Shown piece after piece: positions 24,701 to 35,112 of a stretch of DNA of 64,000 bases. Made by a program: the position numbers and the translations under genes. Numbering within the stretch: the first letter of the stretch is position 1; every line of letters starts with the position of its first letter. Source of the DNA: Triticum aestivum (lineage: Eukaryota; Streptophyta; Magnoliopsida; Poales; Poaceae); the NCBI RefSeq assembly GCF_018294505.1, contig NC_057801.1:849501408-849565407 (forward strand). The letters are read 5' to 3'. The notes under the pieces were generated by a model. That model searched no databases. It worked only from the letters and a program-made list of their open reading frames with translations, and was not told the origin of the DNA.

Positions 24701-25249
24701 AAGAAATTGAAGGCTGCCTACACTTTAATTGAACAGCTGTATACCGGAGCGCAACGGATCATCACCACTGCATCGCATAACAATCCGGCACCTTCCTTAA
24801 TCCAAGACACTCTTAATAGGTTGTCAATGCTTCCTGCTCGGATTGAAGAACTAAAGAGATCTGCTGCTCGAACCGGAGCCATTAATGCCTTGATCCGGGC
24901 AAAAGCTTGGGTGCTGGATTTCGATCCTGTTGAAGCAGCTCAAGGCTATCCCAGCTTTAACGAAGATGGCTCAGAGTTCAATGAAGATGATTTGAGGGCG
25001 ATAAACCGTGCAGTACGCCCTCTGGCTTGTCAATTGGCTGAAGAGGCAGACTTGTCGCATTATCAAGCTCAGTACAATGATCAGATTAAACGAGTGCCTG
25101 CACCAACTCCTGAAGCGGAAAATCTGATTCCTCCAATTCGTAAGCATACTTACGCTCCTGATATTGAACCATCTTCTCTGATCCATGAAGAGGCTAAAGC
25201 AGCACGGGACGACCCACGACCATCAGACCGGTTTGATGAGCAAGCTTGA
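21730..25249 (+). pseudogene. Five-exon accessory gene antisense to gag-pol (putative gypsy-type transposon family)
   Basis: Exons read 21730-22616, 22691-23319, 23399-23912, 24310-24595 and 24666-25249, all with GT...AG borders and consistent phases, about 966 codons. Exon 1 holds the conserved domain (QEGEVVIF, SKFYGDVLANFQLRPQDIG, ATWFYCKDTSP) that resembles the Transposase_28 family by recall. Exons 2 and 3 are long, polar and Ser/Pro/Lys-rich, with a basic KPAKKRK patch that could be a nuclear signal. Exon 4 is predicted coiled coil. Exon 5 is mostly helical-looking with LGSDVRKKLKAAYTLIEQLYTG. Lesions are a 1-base loss near 21912, TAA near 22159, a 1-base loss near 24353 and TAG at 24426-24428. 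A 5'UTR intron and TATA box precede it. The function is unknown; the introns show it is expressed from its own transcript, not from the genomic RNA. Confidence 0.75.
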
Positions 25250-25477
25250 ACCGGAAGCCGGTTTACATAATTGCTTTATTATGATTCGCCGGAACAACAA
25301 TGATCTTATTTGGGCACCGCGTTTCCTTGTAATAGGATAGTCAATATTTCTGTCTCGAAATATGCCTTCGTGCATAAGTACTGATGCTTTTGCTTGAAAT
25401 CCTTAATTATATTTCCTGCAATCAGAAAAATCTTGAACCGCGGTGGCGGTTATACCGCCAACCGGTTTATAACCTTG

Positions 25478-25499
25478 ATATATATATATATATATATCA
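25478..25499. repeat. AT dinucleotide run
   Basis: A perfect alternating TA run about 20 bases long in the 3' flank of the accessory gene. It is a simple sequence repeat, potentially variable in length. Confidence 0.9.
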
Positions 25500-25879
25500 A
25501 TGTATTTAAAACATATAATCAAATATGTGATACAAAATACCTGCCATCGCTGGGCATGAAGTTGGCTTAGCCAGGCTTGAAACGGAGTATTTATAAACCG
25601 TTACCATCAAAGGGGAGAAAACAACTCCTTTGTAAATCGTGCTGGGTCATTATGAGCCCCCCTGCTACTTCATGACGTTAACAGGAAAGTTAAACCGGGC
25701 ATACTTCTCCGGAATACAAATGAACCGATTTTCGTCAGCTGAACCGGTAAAAAAGTGTTGTTGGTTCAAAGGAAACACAACAAAAAATTGAAGAATAGTC
25801 ATAAAAGAAATATGGCAGCAAAGGCAATGATAAAAACCGTTTGCAAAAACATGCTTTACCGAGCTGATCAGATGGTTAT

Positions 25880-26145
25880 ACCATGGTCGGACAGGACCAA
25901 GCCCCCAATAGGAGTGACAATGGTTCAAGTCAACTAGGTCCCCAAATGAAACCGTGGCAATTATGCCGATCGAGAGGCGTGGCAATGGTTCGGGTTCGAC
26001 CAAGCCCCCAAGTGATTTTGTGGCCTTAGGCCGATCAAGAGGCGTGACTGGTTCAGACTGGACCATGTCCCCAAGTGATCTGGTGTCTTTCACCTATCAA
26101 AAGGTGTCGCGTTGGTTCGGACACGACCAAGGCCCCAAGTGATAT
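25880..26145. repeat. Degenerate ~63-bp tandem repeat between accessory gene and integrase
   Basis: About four to five units carry GGTTC(G/A)...(G)ACCA(A/T)G(C/T)CCCCAAGTGAT and GCCGATC(A/G)AGAGGCGTG. The repeated core CCCCAAGTGAT or a close variant occurs near 25905, 25940, 26007, 26072 and 26132. It lies in the spacer where the convergent plus-strand accessory gene and minus-strand pol end. Confidence 0.75.
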
Positions 26146-26330
26146 CACAAAACTATTTTGAAAAGCAAATTTCAAGGGGTAAACCGGAGGCCATTTTAAA
26201 ACAGAACCACTCCATGTAACCACGCATGATATGAAAGGACAGAGACCCCGCTTTAGCTGAGGCTCCGGTTTTATTATTTCAATGGTAATATATACACTGC
26301 CATAATATGTACATAGAGAGAGCCGATGGC

Positions 26331-27400
26331 TCAAGTGTAGTAAGGCCGAAGATGAGCTATATTCCACGACCTGTTGGTCTCCTCCTCTGATGTGCGCGAG
26401 TCTTTATGCTCTCGAATATCAATCAGATAATACGACCCGTTGTGCAAATTCTTGCTGACCACGAAAGGTCCCTCCCAAGGTGGGGATAACTTGTGCATAT
26501 CAGTCTGATCTTGGATGAACCGAAGCACCAAATCTCCTTCTTGAAAAGTTCTGGTTCTGACCCGGCGACTGTGATAGCGATGAAGATCTTGTTGATAAAT
26601 CGCCGAGCGGGCAGCCGCTATGTCACGCTCCTCATCTAATAGGTCCAAAGCAACTTGCCGTGCTGTCTCATTGTCCGCTTCAACATAAGCCGCCACACGA
26701 GGCGAATCGTGCCGGATATCACTAGGGAGAACCGCCTCTGCTCCGTAGACCATAAAAAACGGTGTGTATCCTGTGGATCGGTTGGGTGTAGTGTTGATAC
26801 TCCACAGTACAGATGGTAGTTCTTCAACCCAACATCCTGGTGTTCTTTGCAGTGGAACCATAAGTCGGGGTTTGATGCCTCGCAAGATCTCTTGATTAGC
26901 TCGTTCTGCCTGCCCATTGGACTGGGGGTGAGCGACTGATGATACGTCCAGTCTGATGTGCTCACGTTCACAGAATTCCTTCATAGCACCCTTGGATAAA
27001 TTGGTACCATTGTCAGTAATGATACTGTGTGGAAAGCCAAACCTGAAAATCACTTTTTTAATGAACTAAACCGCTGTAGCTGCATCACACTGGCTGACAG
27101 GCTCCGCTTCAACCCACTTGGTAAACTTGTCAACTGCCACCAAAAGGTGGGTTTTCTTATCTTTGGACCTTTTAAAAGGTCCGACATATCCAGCCCCCAA
27201 GTCACAAACGGCCAAGTAATTGGAATCATCCTCAATTCTTGAGCCAGCACATGAGCACGTCTTGAAAATTTCTGACAGCCATTACACCATTTAACCAAGT
27301 CCTCCGCATCAGCATGAGCCGTCAACCAGTAAAACCGGTGATGAAACGCCTTAGCCACCAGAGACTTTGAACCGGCGTGGTGACCACAATAGCCACGCTA
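26331..27400 (-). pseudogene. Gypsy integrase, frameshifted
   Basis: The N-terminal part reads GHHAGSKSLVAKAF, then ...KWCNGCQKF, part of the HHCC zinc-binding region. It is followed by TWGLDM, which holds the first catalytic Asp. A frameshift follows directly, and a second shift near 27050 returns to the core. The core has ITDNGTNL (second Asp) and SNGQAERANQEI (Glu), completing D,D,E. The C-terminal part has RTFQEGDLVLRF and WEGPFVV, typical of Gypsy integrase C-terminal domains, ending NIAHLRPYYT. It would insert cDNA into the genome; two frameshifts make this copy inactive. It joins the RT fragment at ~27390-27400 through an internal deletion. Confidence 0.88.
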
Positions 27401-28447
27401 ACTGCACGAGCATTGGCCGCTACATATAACAATAACGGCTCCTTGTCGACCAGAGCTGCAAGAACGGGCGGATTGGCTAATTGCCGCTTCAAGTCCTCCA
27501 ACGCTTCATCAACAGCTGGACTCCAGATGGATTGATCTGTCTTTCTCAACATCTGGTACAAAGGGATGGCCTTCTCTCCGAGGAGGCTGATAAACCGGCT
27601 CAGTGCGGCGATCCGACCCGCCAAACGCTGAACATCGTTGATACACTTCGGTTTAGCCAGGGAGGTGATAGCCGTAATCTTCTCCGGATTAGCCTCAATT
27701 CCTCTGATGGACGCAAGAAAGCCCAGCAACTTGCCTGCCGGAACACCAAAGACACATTTAGCAGGGTTAAGCATCATCTTGTAAACCCGCAAGTTGTCAA
27801 AGGTTTCCTTTAAATCATCAACCAGCGTCTCCTTCTGCCTTGACTTGACTACAATATCATCCACATAGGCGTGCACATTGCGGCCGATCTGTTTATGCAG
27901 GCAATTCTGTAGACACCGTTGATAAGTGGCTTGGGCGCTCTTGAGCCCAAAAGGCATAGATACATAGAAGAAGGCTCCAAAGGGAGTAATAAACGCCGTC
28001 TTCTCCTGGTCCTTAACCGCCATTTTGATCTGATGATACCCAGAATACGCATCCAAAAAACTCAAACGCTCACAACCCGCCGTGGCATCGATAATCTGGT
28101 CAATGCGGGGGAGGGCAAAAGGATCCACTGGACAAGCCTTGTTGAGATCCGTATAATCCACACACATACGCCAAGTGCCATTTTTCTTAAGAACCAGCAC
28201 CGGATTAGCAAGCCACTCTGGATGGAACACTTCAATGATAAAACCATCTGCTAAGAGCCTGGCTACCTCCTCCCCAATAGCTTTGCGCCTCTCTTCGTTA
28301 AAAAGTCGGAGAAATTGCTTTACCGGTTTATACTTAGGATCCACATTAAGAGTGTGCTCAGCGAGTTCCCTCGGTACACCTGGCATGTCAGAAGGCTTCC
28401 ATGCAAAAATCTCCCGATTCTCACGGATGAACTCGATGAGCGCGCTT
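27395..28447 (-). pseudogene. Gypsy reverse transcriptase, RNase H deleted
   Basis: The open frame contains WRMCVDYTDLNKAC, FLDAYSGYHQI (first catalytic Asp), TYQRCLQNCL, and the active site HAYVDDIVVKSR (YVDD), followed by the thumb/connection region (GFLASIRGIEANPEKI). The frame has an in-frame TAG at 28450-28452 at its 5' side, where Gln is expected. The RNase H-like part starts (LLLYVAANARAVSVAIVV) but breaks near 27395, and integrase sequence follows at once in another frame. The missing block should hold the RNase H catalytic residues and the integrase start. GTGGCTATTGTGG at the join fits both sides, suggesting a microhomology deletion. Confidence 0.9.
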
Positions 28448-28449
28448 TC

Positions 28450-29277
28450 CTATTTAGGGTCCAAGTTGGCACTGACAGTGAACTGTTTGGAAGAATCGCC
28501 AGGCACGAAATCAACAAGCTTAGTCTCAGCCGCTGATTTGAACTTCAGATCTGAATCATGCTCTGTCGTTGGCTTCTTCAAAGGGGTCATGTCCGCCGGA
28601 TCAACATTGTCCTTATAATATTTTAACTCCTCCAGGGCACAAACCGACTCCGCATAGGCCGCATCACCTTCCTCACATTCCAAAGCAACCTTGCAGCTCC
28701 CATGAACCGTTATTGTCCCTTTAGGACCCGGTATCTTGAGCTGCAAATAGATATAACAAGGCCATGCCATGAATTTCGCATAAGTCGGCCGCCCAAACAA
28801 GGCGTGATACGGGCTCCGGATCTTCACCACCTCAAAGGTTAATGTCTCGGATCGGGAATCATGCTCGTCCCCAAAAGCCACCTCTAGGGCTATCTTACCA
28901 ACAGGATACGCTGACTTGCCAGGCACCACACCATGGAACACCGTATTAGACGGTCTGAGATCCTTGTCGGTTAGCCCCATGCGGCGGAATGTCTCATAGT
29001 ACAGGATGTTAATACTGCTCCCTCCATCCATGAGTACCTTTGTGAATTTATAACCTCCCACCTGAGGGTCTACCACTAATGCCAACTGGCCCGGATTGTC
29101 AACCCCGGGGTGGGGGGGGTGATCCTCCCTGCTCCACACGATCGGCTGCTCTGACCAGCGTAAATAACGCGGTACGGCCGGTTCAACAGAGTTTACTGCT
29201 CGCTTATGAAGTTTCCGGTCGCGCTTATCCGAGCTAGTTGTGAAAACGTGATACTGCCCATTGTTCAACTGTTTTGG
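28450..29277 (-). pseudogene. Gypsy aspartic protease region
   Basis: Contains FTKVLMDGGSSINILY, the retropepsin active-site region with D-G-G-S in place of the usual D-(T/S)-G, as is common in plant Gypsy elements. VVKIRSPYHALFGRPTYAKF and LKIPGPKGTITVHG follow. The frame is continuous with gag upstream (TAG at 29278-29280) and RT downstream (TAG at 28450-28452), so only point stops separate the three. It would process the gag-pol polyprotein. Confidence 0.85.
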
Positions 29278-30430
29278 CTAGCTCTGATAGCCCGACCGCT
29301 GCTGCTGCTGCTGTTGGTTGTAACCCCCTTGACCGTTCTGATTATCCTGGTCATTATTACTGCCCTGATTGAAACCTGAACCGGAAGCTCCATCGTGACC
29401 CGGCCCATGGAAACCAGATCCTGAGCCACCACCTGATGCACGGTCATACCAGAAGGCATTAGAGTTTTTAAATTCCTGCATAATGAAACAATTCTTCCAA
29501 AGGTGGTTAGCCGGCGCCTCCTTTGTCCCGTGTTTTGGGCAAGGCTGATTCAGCAAATAGTTTAAACGATCCGGGTTAGGATTTGGAGCCCCATTACGAT
29601 TCGCCGCTTTACCTCTGCGCCGCTGACCCTTGTCCTGCGCATTAGTGTTAGCCACAAAGTCCAGGCTGCCATCCGCCTTACGTTTGCCTCTGTTTCCATG
29701 GCCCGCCGGTTTGTATTGATGCCCCTTAGAGTTGTCATTCTTCTTTCCCTTCCCTGCTTCGTCATCGTCGGTATCAGGATCCGTGGTACTATCAGAATCA
29801 GCATACTTCATTAAAGCGGCCATGAGAGTTCCCATGTCATTACAAAATCGCTTCATACGCCCTTACTTTTGTTTTAGAGGCTTAAACCGGCAATTGCCCT
29901 CCAGGGTTAAGATCACAGAGTCAGCATTGATCCTGTCAGACGAGTGCATGACTTCAGAAACGCGGCGTACCCAACGGGTTGTTGACTCTCCATCCTCCTG
30001 AACACAAGCCACCAAGTCTACTATGGATTTAGGCTGCTTACACGTATCTTTGAAATTCTGGATAAACCGGGTCCGCAACTGGGCCCATGAACTGATAGAA
30101 TTAGGCGGCAGGCCCTTCAACCAAGTACGGGTTGTGCCTTCAAGCATCATGGTGAAGTACTTTGCACACGCGGTCTCATCCACATCCAGCATCTCCATTT
30201 CCATCTCATAACTCTCTACCCATGCTTCGGGAGATAAATCAGCGGTGTAATTCGGTACCTTGCGCGGGCCCTTGAAGTCCTTGGGCAGGCGTACATTGCG
30301 TAAAGCGGGGACTAAACAGGGTACTCCCAAGCTAGATGCAACCCCTGGCCCAACAGAGGTGGTTGGACGAACCGGTGTAAGCTGACCCTCCTCGTTTTGT
30401 GCTGCTAACTCGGCCCCCCTTCGTGGCAGT
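29278..30430 (-). pseudogene. Gypsy gag, 5' truncated
   Basis: The Retrotrans_gag core is clear: VPNYTADLSPEAWVESYEME, LEGTTRTWLKGLPPNSISSW, RFIQNFKDTCKQP. TAA at 29863-29865 interrupts it in frame. A basic, Gly/Asn/Gln-rich tail follows with PCPKHGTKEAPANHLWKNC, a Cys/His cluster that could act as the nucleic-acid binding knuckle, then a poly-Gln stretch and TAG at 29278-29280. The first ~30 residues of the normal protein are replaced by unrelated sequence at ~30430. Confidence 0.85.
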
Positions 30431-32006
30431 GCGCCTTTACCACATGAACATGTCATCACTAAGGTGTTCCAACTAACCTGCACTTAGTTTTCAATTATCT
30501 CCTGCCAATAATTTTGTTATTGATTGAACCCTTATACTAGTCAAATATTGGAAAGCTATCTTATCATCAAGTTCAAACTTTGTGAAATATTAACCTTTAA
30601 TTAGAAACTATAACCTGATTTGGTTCGTATATACCATCCTAGTAATCTTAACCTATAACCTGCCAGTATTTATCCAGCTTTTTATCAATGATGCCGATGA
30701 CACCTTCTCCTATTAAATTGCAGAATGCCCATGCTGAAAATAATCTTCTCGTGCAGCAAGGTGGTCCTGAACCAAGTTTACGACTTCAAGTCGCTAAGCA
30801 GGTAAACATATGCTACATATGTAAATGACAATGATTGTACAAAAGGTTGTCTAATTTTGTATTTAAGTGCAAGTTAAATGACATTATTATGAAATACCAA
30901 TCCCATTTTGATAAGCTCGTTTCAAATACTATCGTGACAATACTAGCAGATCATAAGTCAGTTTTAACCAAGTATTAAAAATTGTATTGCATACAAGAGT
31001 AACATGATTTGGCCCGATGGAACCAAAAGTTAGCCACACGGATATCATTGTTGCTCCAACAGATCTCCTATTCAAATAAACTAATTAATCACTTCTGAAA
31101 TAATACACGAGTACTAATAAAATACCAATCTTTCATACATGTTCTTTTTGGGGGAAACCCTGCATATATGTTGAGGAACACTTGGCCTTGAATATTAGGT
31201 GAATTCTATTTTATGTGTATAAATTTACATGACGTCAACTTCATTTGTTTGCATACTGAATTCATGCTTAATTTTCATAATAAGTAATTTTGTAATAGGA
31301 CCTTAATCTAATTTGATAGCTAAATGTGCAGACAAAAAGTACGTGTAGAATAAGGCTCCTTGGTGCATGTATCGGAACTCTTCAAAACTATCATTCTTAA
31401 TTGTAGTTGATCATGTGTATTCCTATTTAATTGCAGAATGATCATGCTCAAAATAGCAATGCAACCAAGCCATGTGGTCATTACGAAGTCACTAAGCAGG
31501 TACATATAGGTTACATATCCAAATGACAATGATTGTATAAATGATAATTGGTCTAATTATTTGTGAAAATTTTCTTATTTGTGTAAAATAAATTTTCTCA
31601 AGTTCATCAATAACAAATGTTTCATTTCTTAAAAAATTGGATAAAGTTGAAGTTGTGTTGTATTCGATGAAGTCGAGAAACAAAGACAAACTCGTGGCCA
31701 AAGGAACATTAGTGAGTAAAGAGAAAATATGTGGTTGGAGGAAACATGCTCGGAATACAATACGTTGCAGTTCTTGTTCGCGGCTGTACATATCTTGGAG
31801 ATGAGAAACTAGAATGAATCCCTGTGAAGAGAGAAATTCGTATGTTCATGTACACATTATGCATTTGTATGAACACAGATACGTTAGTTTGCATCCTTAA
31901 GTTTTGCAGTTATCCTAGCCATTCGCATTGGATATTTCACTTTGTTTGATTTAGACTGACAGTGTTGTACCCTGAATGGAAGTATATTGAAACGCTTCTA
32001 CGTTGA
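30431..32006. other. AT-rich low-copy-looking segment with two similar small exons
   Basis: No transposon signature is seen. The only coding-like signals are the two exons listed separately. It ends where the right duplication copy starts (TTTTTTTGAGAGAAC). If the 32-kb duplication is tandem, the same sequence should lie just left of this window. Confidence 0.5.
30724..31499 (+). other. Two related phase-0 mini-exons, possible gene fragment
   Basis: Exon-like blocks at 30724-30801 (26 codons) and 31437-31499 (21 codons) both follow (A/T)AATTGCAG and precede GTA(A/C). Both encode N-x-H-A-x-N at the start and V-(A/T)-K-Q at the end. The intron starts are also alike (ACAATGATTGTA about 20 bases in), so an exon plus flanking intron was duplicated. 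No start codon or longer frame connects them here, and I do not recognise the protein. A later GCAG followed by TTATCCTAG near 31910 could be a terminal exon, but this is weak. Confidence 0.35.
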
Positions 32007-32314
32007 CTTTTTTTGAGAGAACGCTTCTACGTTGATTAACAGTGATAGTTCTGTGATTGTTAAAATGCTAATACACACTGTGCAAGCATTGGTATATTGG
32101 TATAGATTGTCTCATATTTCCTTGGTAGGCTATGTAGTATTGTAGTTATACATGCATTGTCCATTCTAAGATTTTCAACTGATGCTAGCAACATGGACTA
32201 CTTTATTGCATTAGTGCATACGTTTCGTGTTGCATGTGCATTGACCATAGCAGTGTACATGTGAACATGTAGTTATGGCTCGCTTGATGGGAATCTATAA
32301 TGCATCATCATAAG

Positions 32315-35112
32315 ATGTCGGGGGCGGAAACATGGCCGCCCGAGGCGATCGGACATTTGTGGTTGGCAAGCCACCCCCTCACCGGGTGGCTTAGAGACCA
32401 GGCCCCCGCTGATCCGTGCGTCCTCTCCAAGTGATCCGGTGGTGGCGTCGCCGGGAGGAAAGGAGGGGAAGGCGAGATCGAGGGGTGATGACCGCCGTAT
32501 CACGGCAGATGGAAAGATAAGGCAGGAGAAGACTAGATCGGGGTGCTACCTCTTGAGCATGTGTTGGTTTTCCCTTTAAGAGGAAAGGGTGATGCAGCAC
32601 AGTAGCGTAAGTATTTTCCTCAGTTTTGAAAACCAAGGTATCAATCCAGTAGGAGACAACGCACAAGTCACGTAGTACCTGCACAAACAATCAAGAACCT
32701 TGCAACCAACGCGCTAAAGGGGTTATCAATCCCTTCACGGTTACTCGCAAAAGTGAGATATAATAAAGATAGTAAAGTAAATATTTTTTGGTATTTTTGT
32801 TGTATAGATTGGAAAGTAAAGATTGCAAAATAGTAAACGAGATGCGATGTAAATAAAAGAGATGCAATATAATAAGAAAGAGGCCCGGGGGCCATAGGTT
32901 TCGCTAGGGGCTTCCCTCAAGATAGCATGTATTACGGTGGGTGAACAAATTACTGCCGAGCAGTTGATAGAAAAGCACATAGTTATGAAGATATCTAAGG
33001 TAATGATCATGAATATAGGCATCACGTCCGTGTCAAGTAGATCAAAACGATTCTGCATCTACTACTATTACTCCACACATCGACCGCTATCCAGCATGCA
33101 TCTAGAGTATTAAGTTCATAAGAACAGAGTAACGCATTAAGCAAGATGACATGATGTAGAGGGATAAACTCAAGCAATATGATATAAAGACCATATTTTT
33201 ATCCTCGATGGCAACAATACAATACGTGCCTTGCTGCCCCTACTGTCACTGGGAAATGACACCGCAAGATTGAACCCAAAGTTAAGCACTTCTCCCATTG
33301 CAAGAAAGATCAATCGATTAGGCCAAACCAAACCGATAATTCAAAGAGAGTTGCAAAAATATCGAATCATGCATATAAGAATTCAGAGAAGAACCAAATA
33401 ATATTCATAGATAATCTTGTTCATAAATCCACATTTCATCAGATCTTGGCAAACACACCGCAAAGAGTATTACATCAAATAGATCTCCAAGAACTTCGAG
33501 GAGAACTTTGTATTGAGAATCAAAGAGAGAGAAGAAGCCATCTACATAATAACTATGGACCCAAAGGTCTGTGGTAAACTACTCACGCTTCATCGGAGAG
33601 GCAATGGATTTGATGTAAAAGCCCTCCGTGATCGATTCCCCCTCTGGCAGATCACCGGAAAAGGCCCCAAGATGGAATCTCACGGGTACAGAAGGTTGTG
33701 GCAGTGGAACAGTGGTTTTTTGGCTCTCTCTGATCGATGTAGGATATAAGAGTATATATAGGCGAAAGAAGTACGTCGGTGGAGCTACGAGGGGCCCACG
33801 ACGGTGGGGGCTTGCCTAGCCCCCTGGGCGCGCCCTCCTGCCTCGTGGCCGCCTCGTGGAGTTCCGGACTTCAACTCCAAGTCTTATGGATTGCTTTCGG
33901 TTCAAGAAAGATCATCGCGAAGGTTTGATTCCGTTTGGACCATTTTAGTATTCCTTTTCGGCGAAACTCTAAAATAGGCAAAAAAACAGAAATTGGCATG
34001 GGCCTCCGGTTTAGTCCCAAAAATAATATAAAAAGCATATTAAAGCCCATTAAACATTCAAAAATGATAATATAATAGCATGGAACAATAAAAAATTATA
34101 GATACGTTGGAGACATATCACGGGGCAGTGGCAGGTTCAGTTCTCCGCCAGAACGGATCCCGGCAAATGGATCGAAGGCCGTCTCCATTTTACTGCAAAG
34201 TCGTGCTGGATTGTTCTCATTGATTTGGAGAACAATGTGCTAGCCGGCGATTATCTTCCAAACGACGACGTGATCGGGTAGGGCTCCATTTCATGATTAA
34301 TGACTATGATGTGGTTGTTGGTGATTGTGTGTAGGTTGATCGGGGTTCCAAAGGCAGTGGATCTGGTTGATTTGACGGAGACAATAGAACGTGCAAGACC
34401 GGGAGGGGGTTTTTGGGCTCTCATCGAGAGTGATGACGAAGAACTGGTTGAGCAACGGGCCTCGACGAATATGCTTGAGGTTTCAAAGGATACGGGACAG
34501 ATGAAGTCGCCGGAGCTCAAATCGGTAACCGATCGTCCTCGATCCAAGGTTCAACGACCCAAGCCGACCGTGAAACCCTGGATTGGCCCAATCCCTAAGG
34601 TAATTCGTGAACCCGTTACTTTGTTAGAATTTATCCCGGAATCATAGACTCTAGTTACTCGGAAGAAGAAGGGAAAGAAAGGTCGAGCACCGGTGGCGAG
34701 ATCAGCGAGCGCAATTCGAGCGGCCAGAAGGGCACGCTTGAATTTGCTGTTGGGCCACGGGAATGAAACGCAAGAGGTGATGGTCATGAGCTGGCTAGGC
34801 TCAGGCGAGGCCCAGTCAGAAGCTCAAGCCACGTCAGACTCACATCCTACGTGCTTGCATGTACCGATGCGTGAGGCCTCCGTGGTCGCGGCTAGGGTTT
34901 TGCGCACATCAGGTTTTCCGTCTCTTGGCGGCCGACCAGCGGCCAGGATCCAGTGTGCCGGCGTAATGGCAGGACACGGACCACCACCTGCAAGGCATGG
35001 GCCGCCGCCTGCCGCTTGGGCCGGTGGTGCCGGCCGAGGCTTTCTGCCCCCAGTCAGGCAAGGACAGCCACCTGCTGCCACGTGGTAGCAGGCAGGAACC
35101 GGCGGAGCTGGC
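32315..35112 (+). pseudogene. Unknown protein gene split by a solo LTR (right copy)
   Basis: Same plan as 309-3113: ATG at 32315, interruption by the solo LTR, resumption at 34126, possible 57-bp intron 34278-34334, then 34335-35112. An extra C near 32375 shifts the frame in the first part, so this copy is more damaged there. The in-frame stop is TAG at 34645-34647 where the left copy has TAA. The gene was therefore already broken at this codon before duplication or was hit twice. It is followed by the same retrotransposon LTR at 35113. Confidence 0.4.
32544..34120 (-). mobile_element. Solo LTR (right copy)
   Basis: Flanked by CGGGG at 32539-32543 and 34121-34125, the same target site as the LTR at 537-2121. 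It is therefore the same insertion copied by the segmental duplication, not a second insertion. Confidence 0.9.

Larger units (their letters stand above)
20283..30430 (-). mobile_element. Gypsy retrotransposon with opposite-strand five-exon accessory gene, 5' truncated
   Basis: In minus orientation the order is gag (30430-29279), protease, RT, integrase (to 26331), a spacer with short tandem repeats, then a plus-strand accessory gene (21730-25249), and an LTR at 20283-21038. The 5' LTR and gag N terminus are missing: at ~30430 gag-like sequence changes to unrelated DNA. Pol has in-frame stops and an internal deletion that removed RNase H. The order RT-RH-integrase is that of Ty3/Gypsy. I do not assign a firm family name. 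Confidence 0.85.

Noticed and set aside
25880..26145. Short tandem repeats considered as a CRISPR-like array
   Set aside because: The units are contiguous and degenerate without unique spacers, in a plant retrotransposon.
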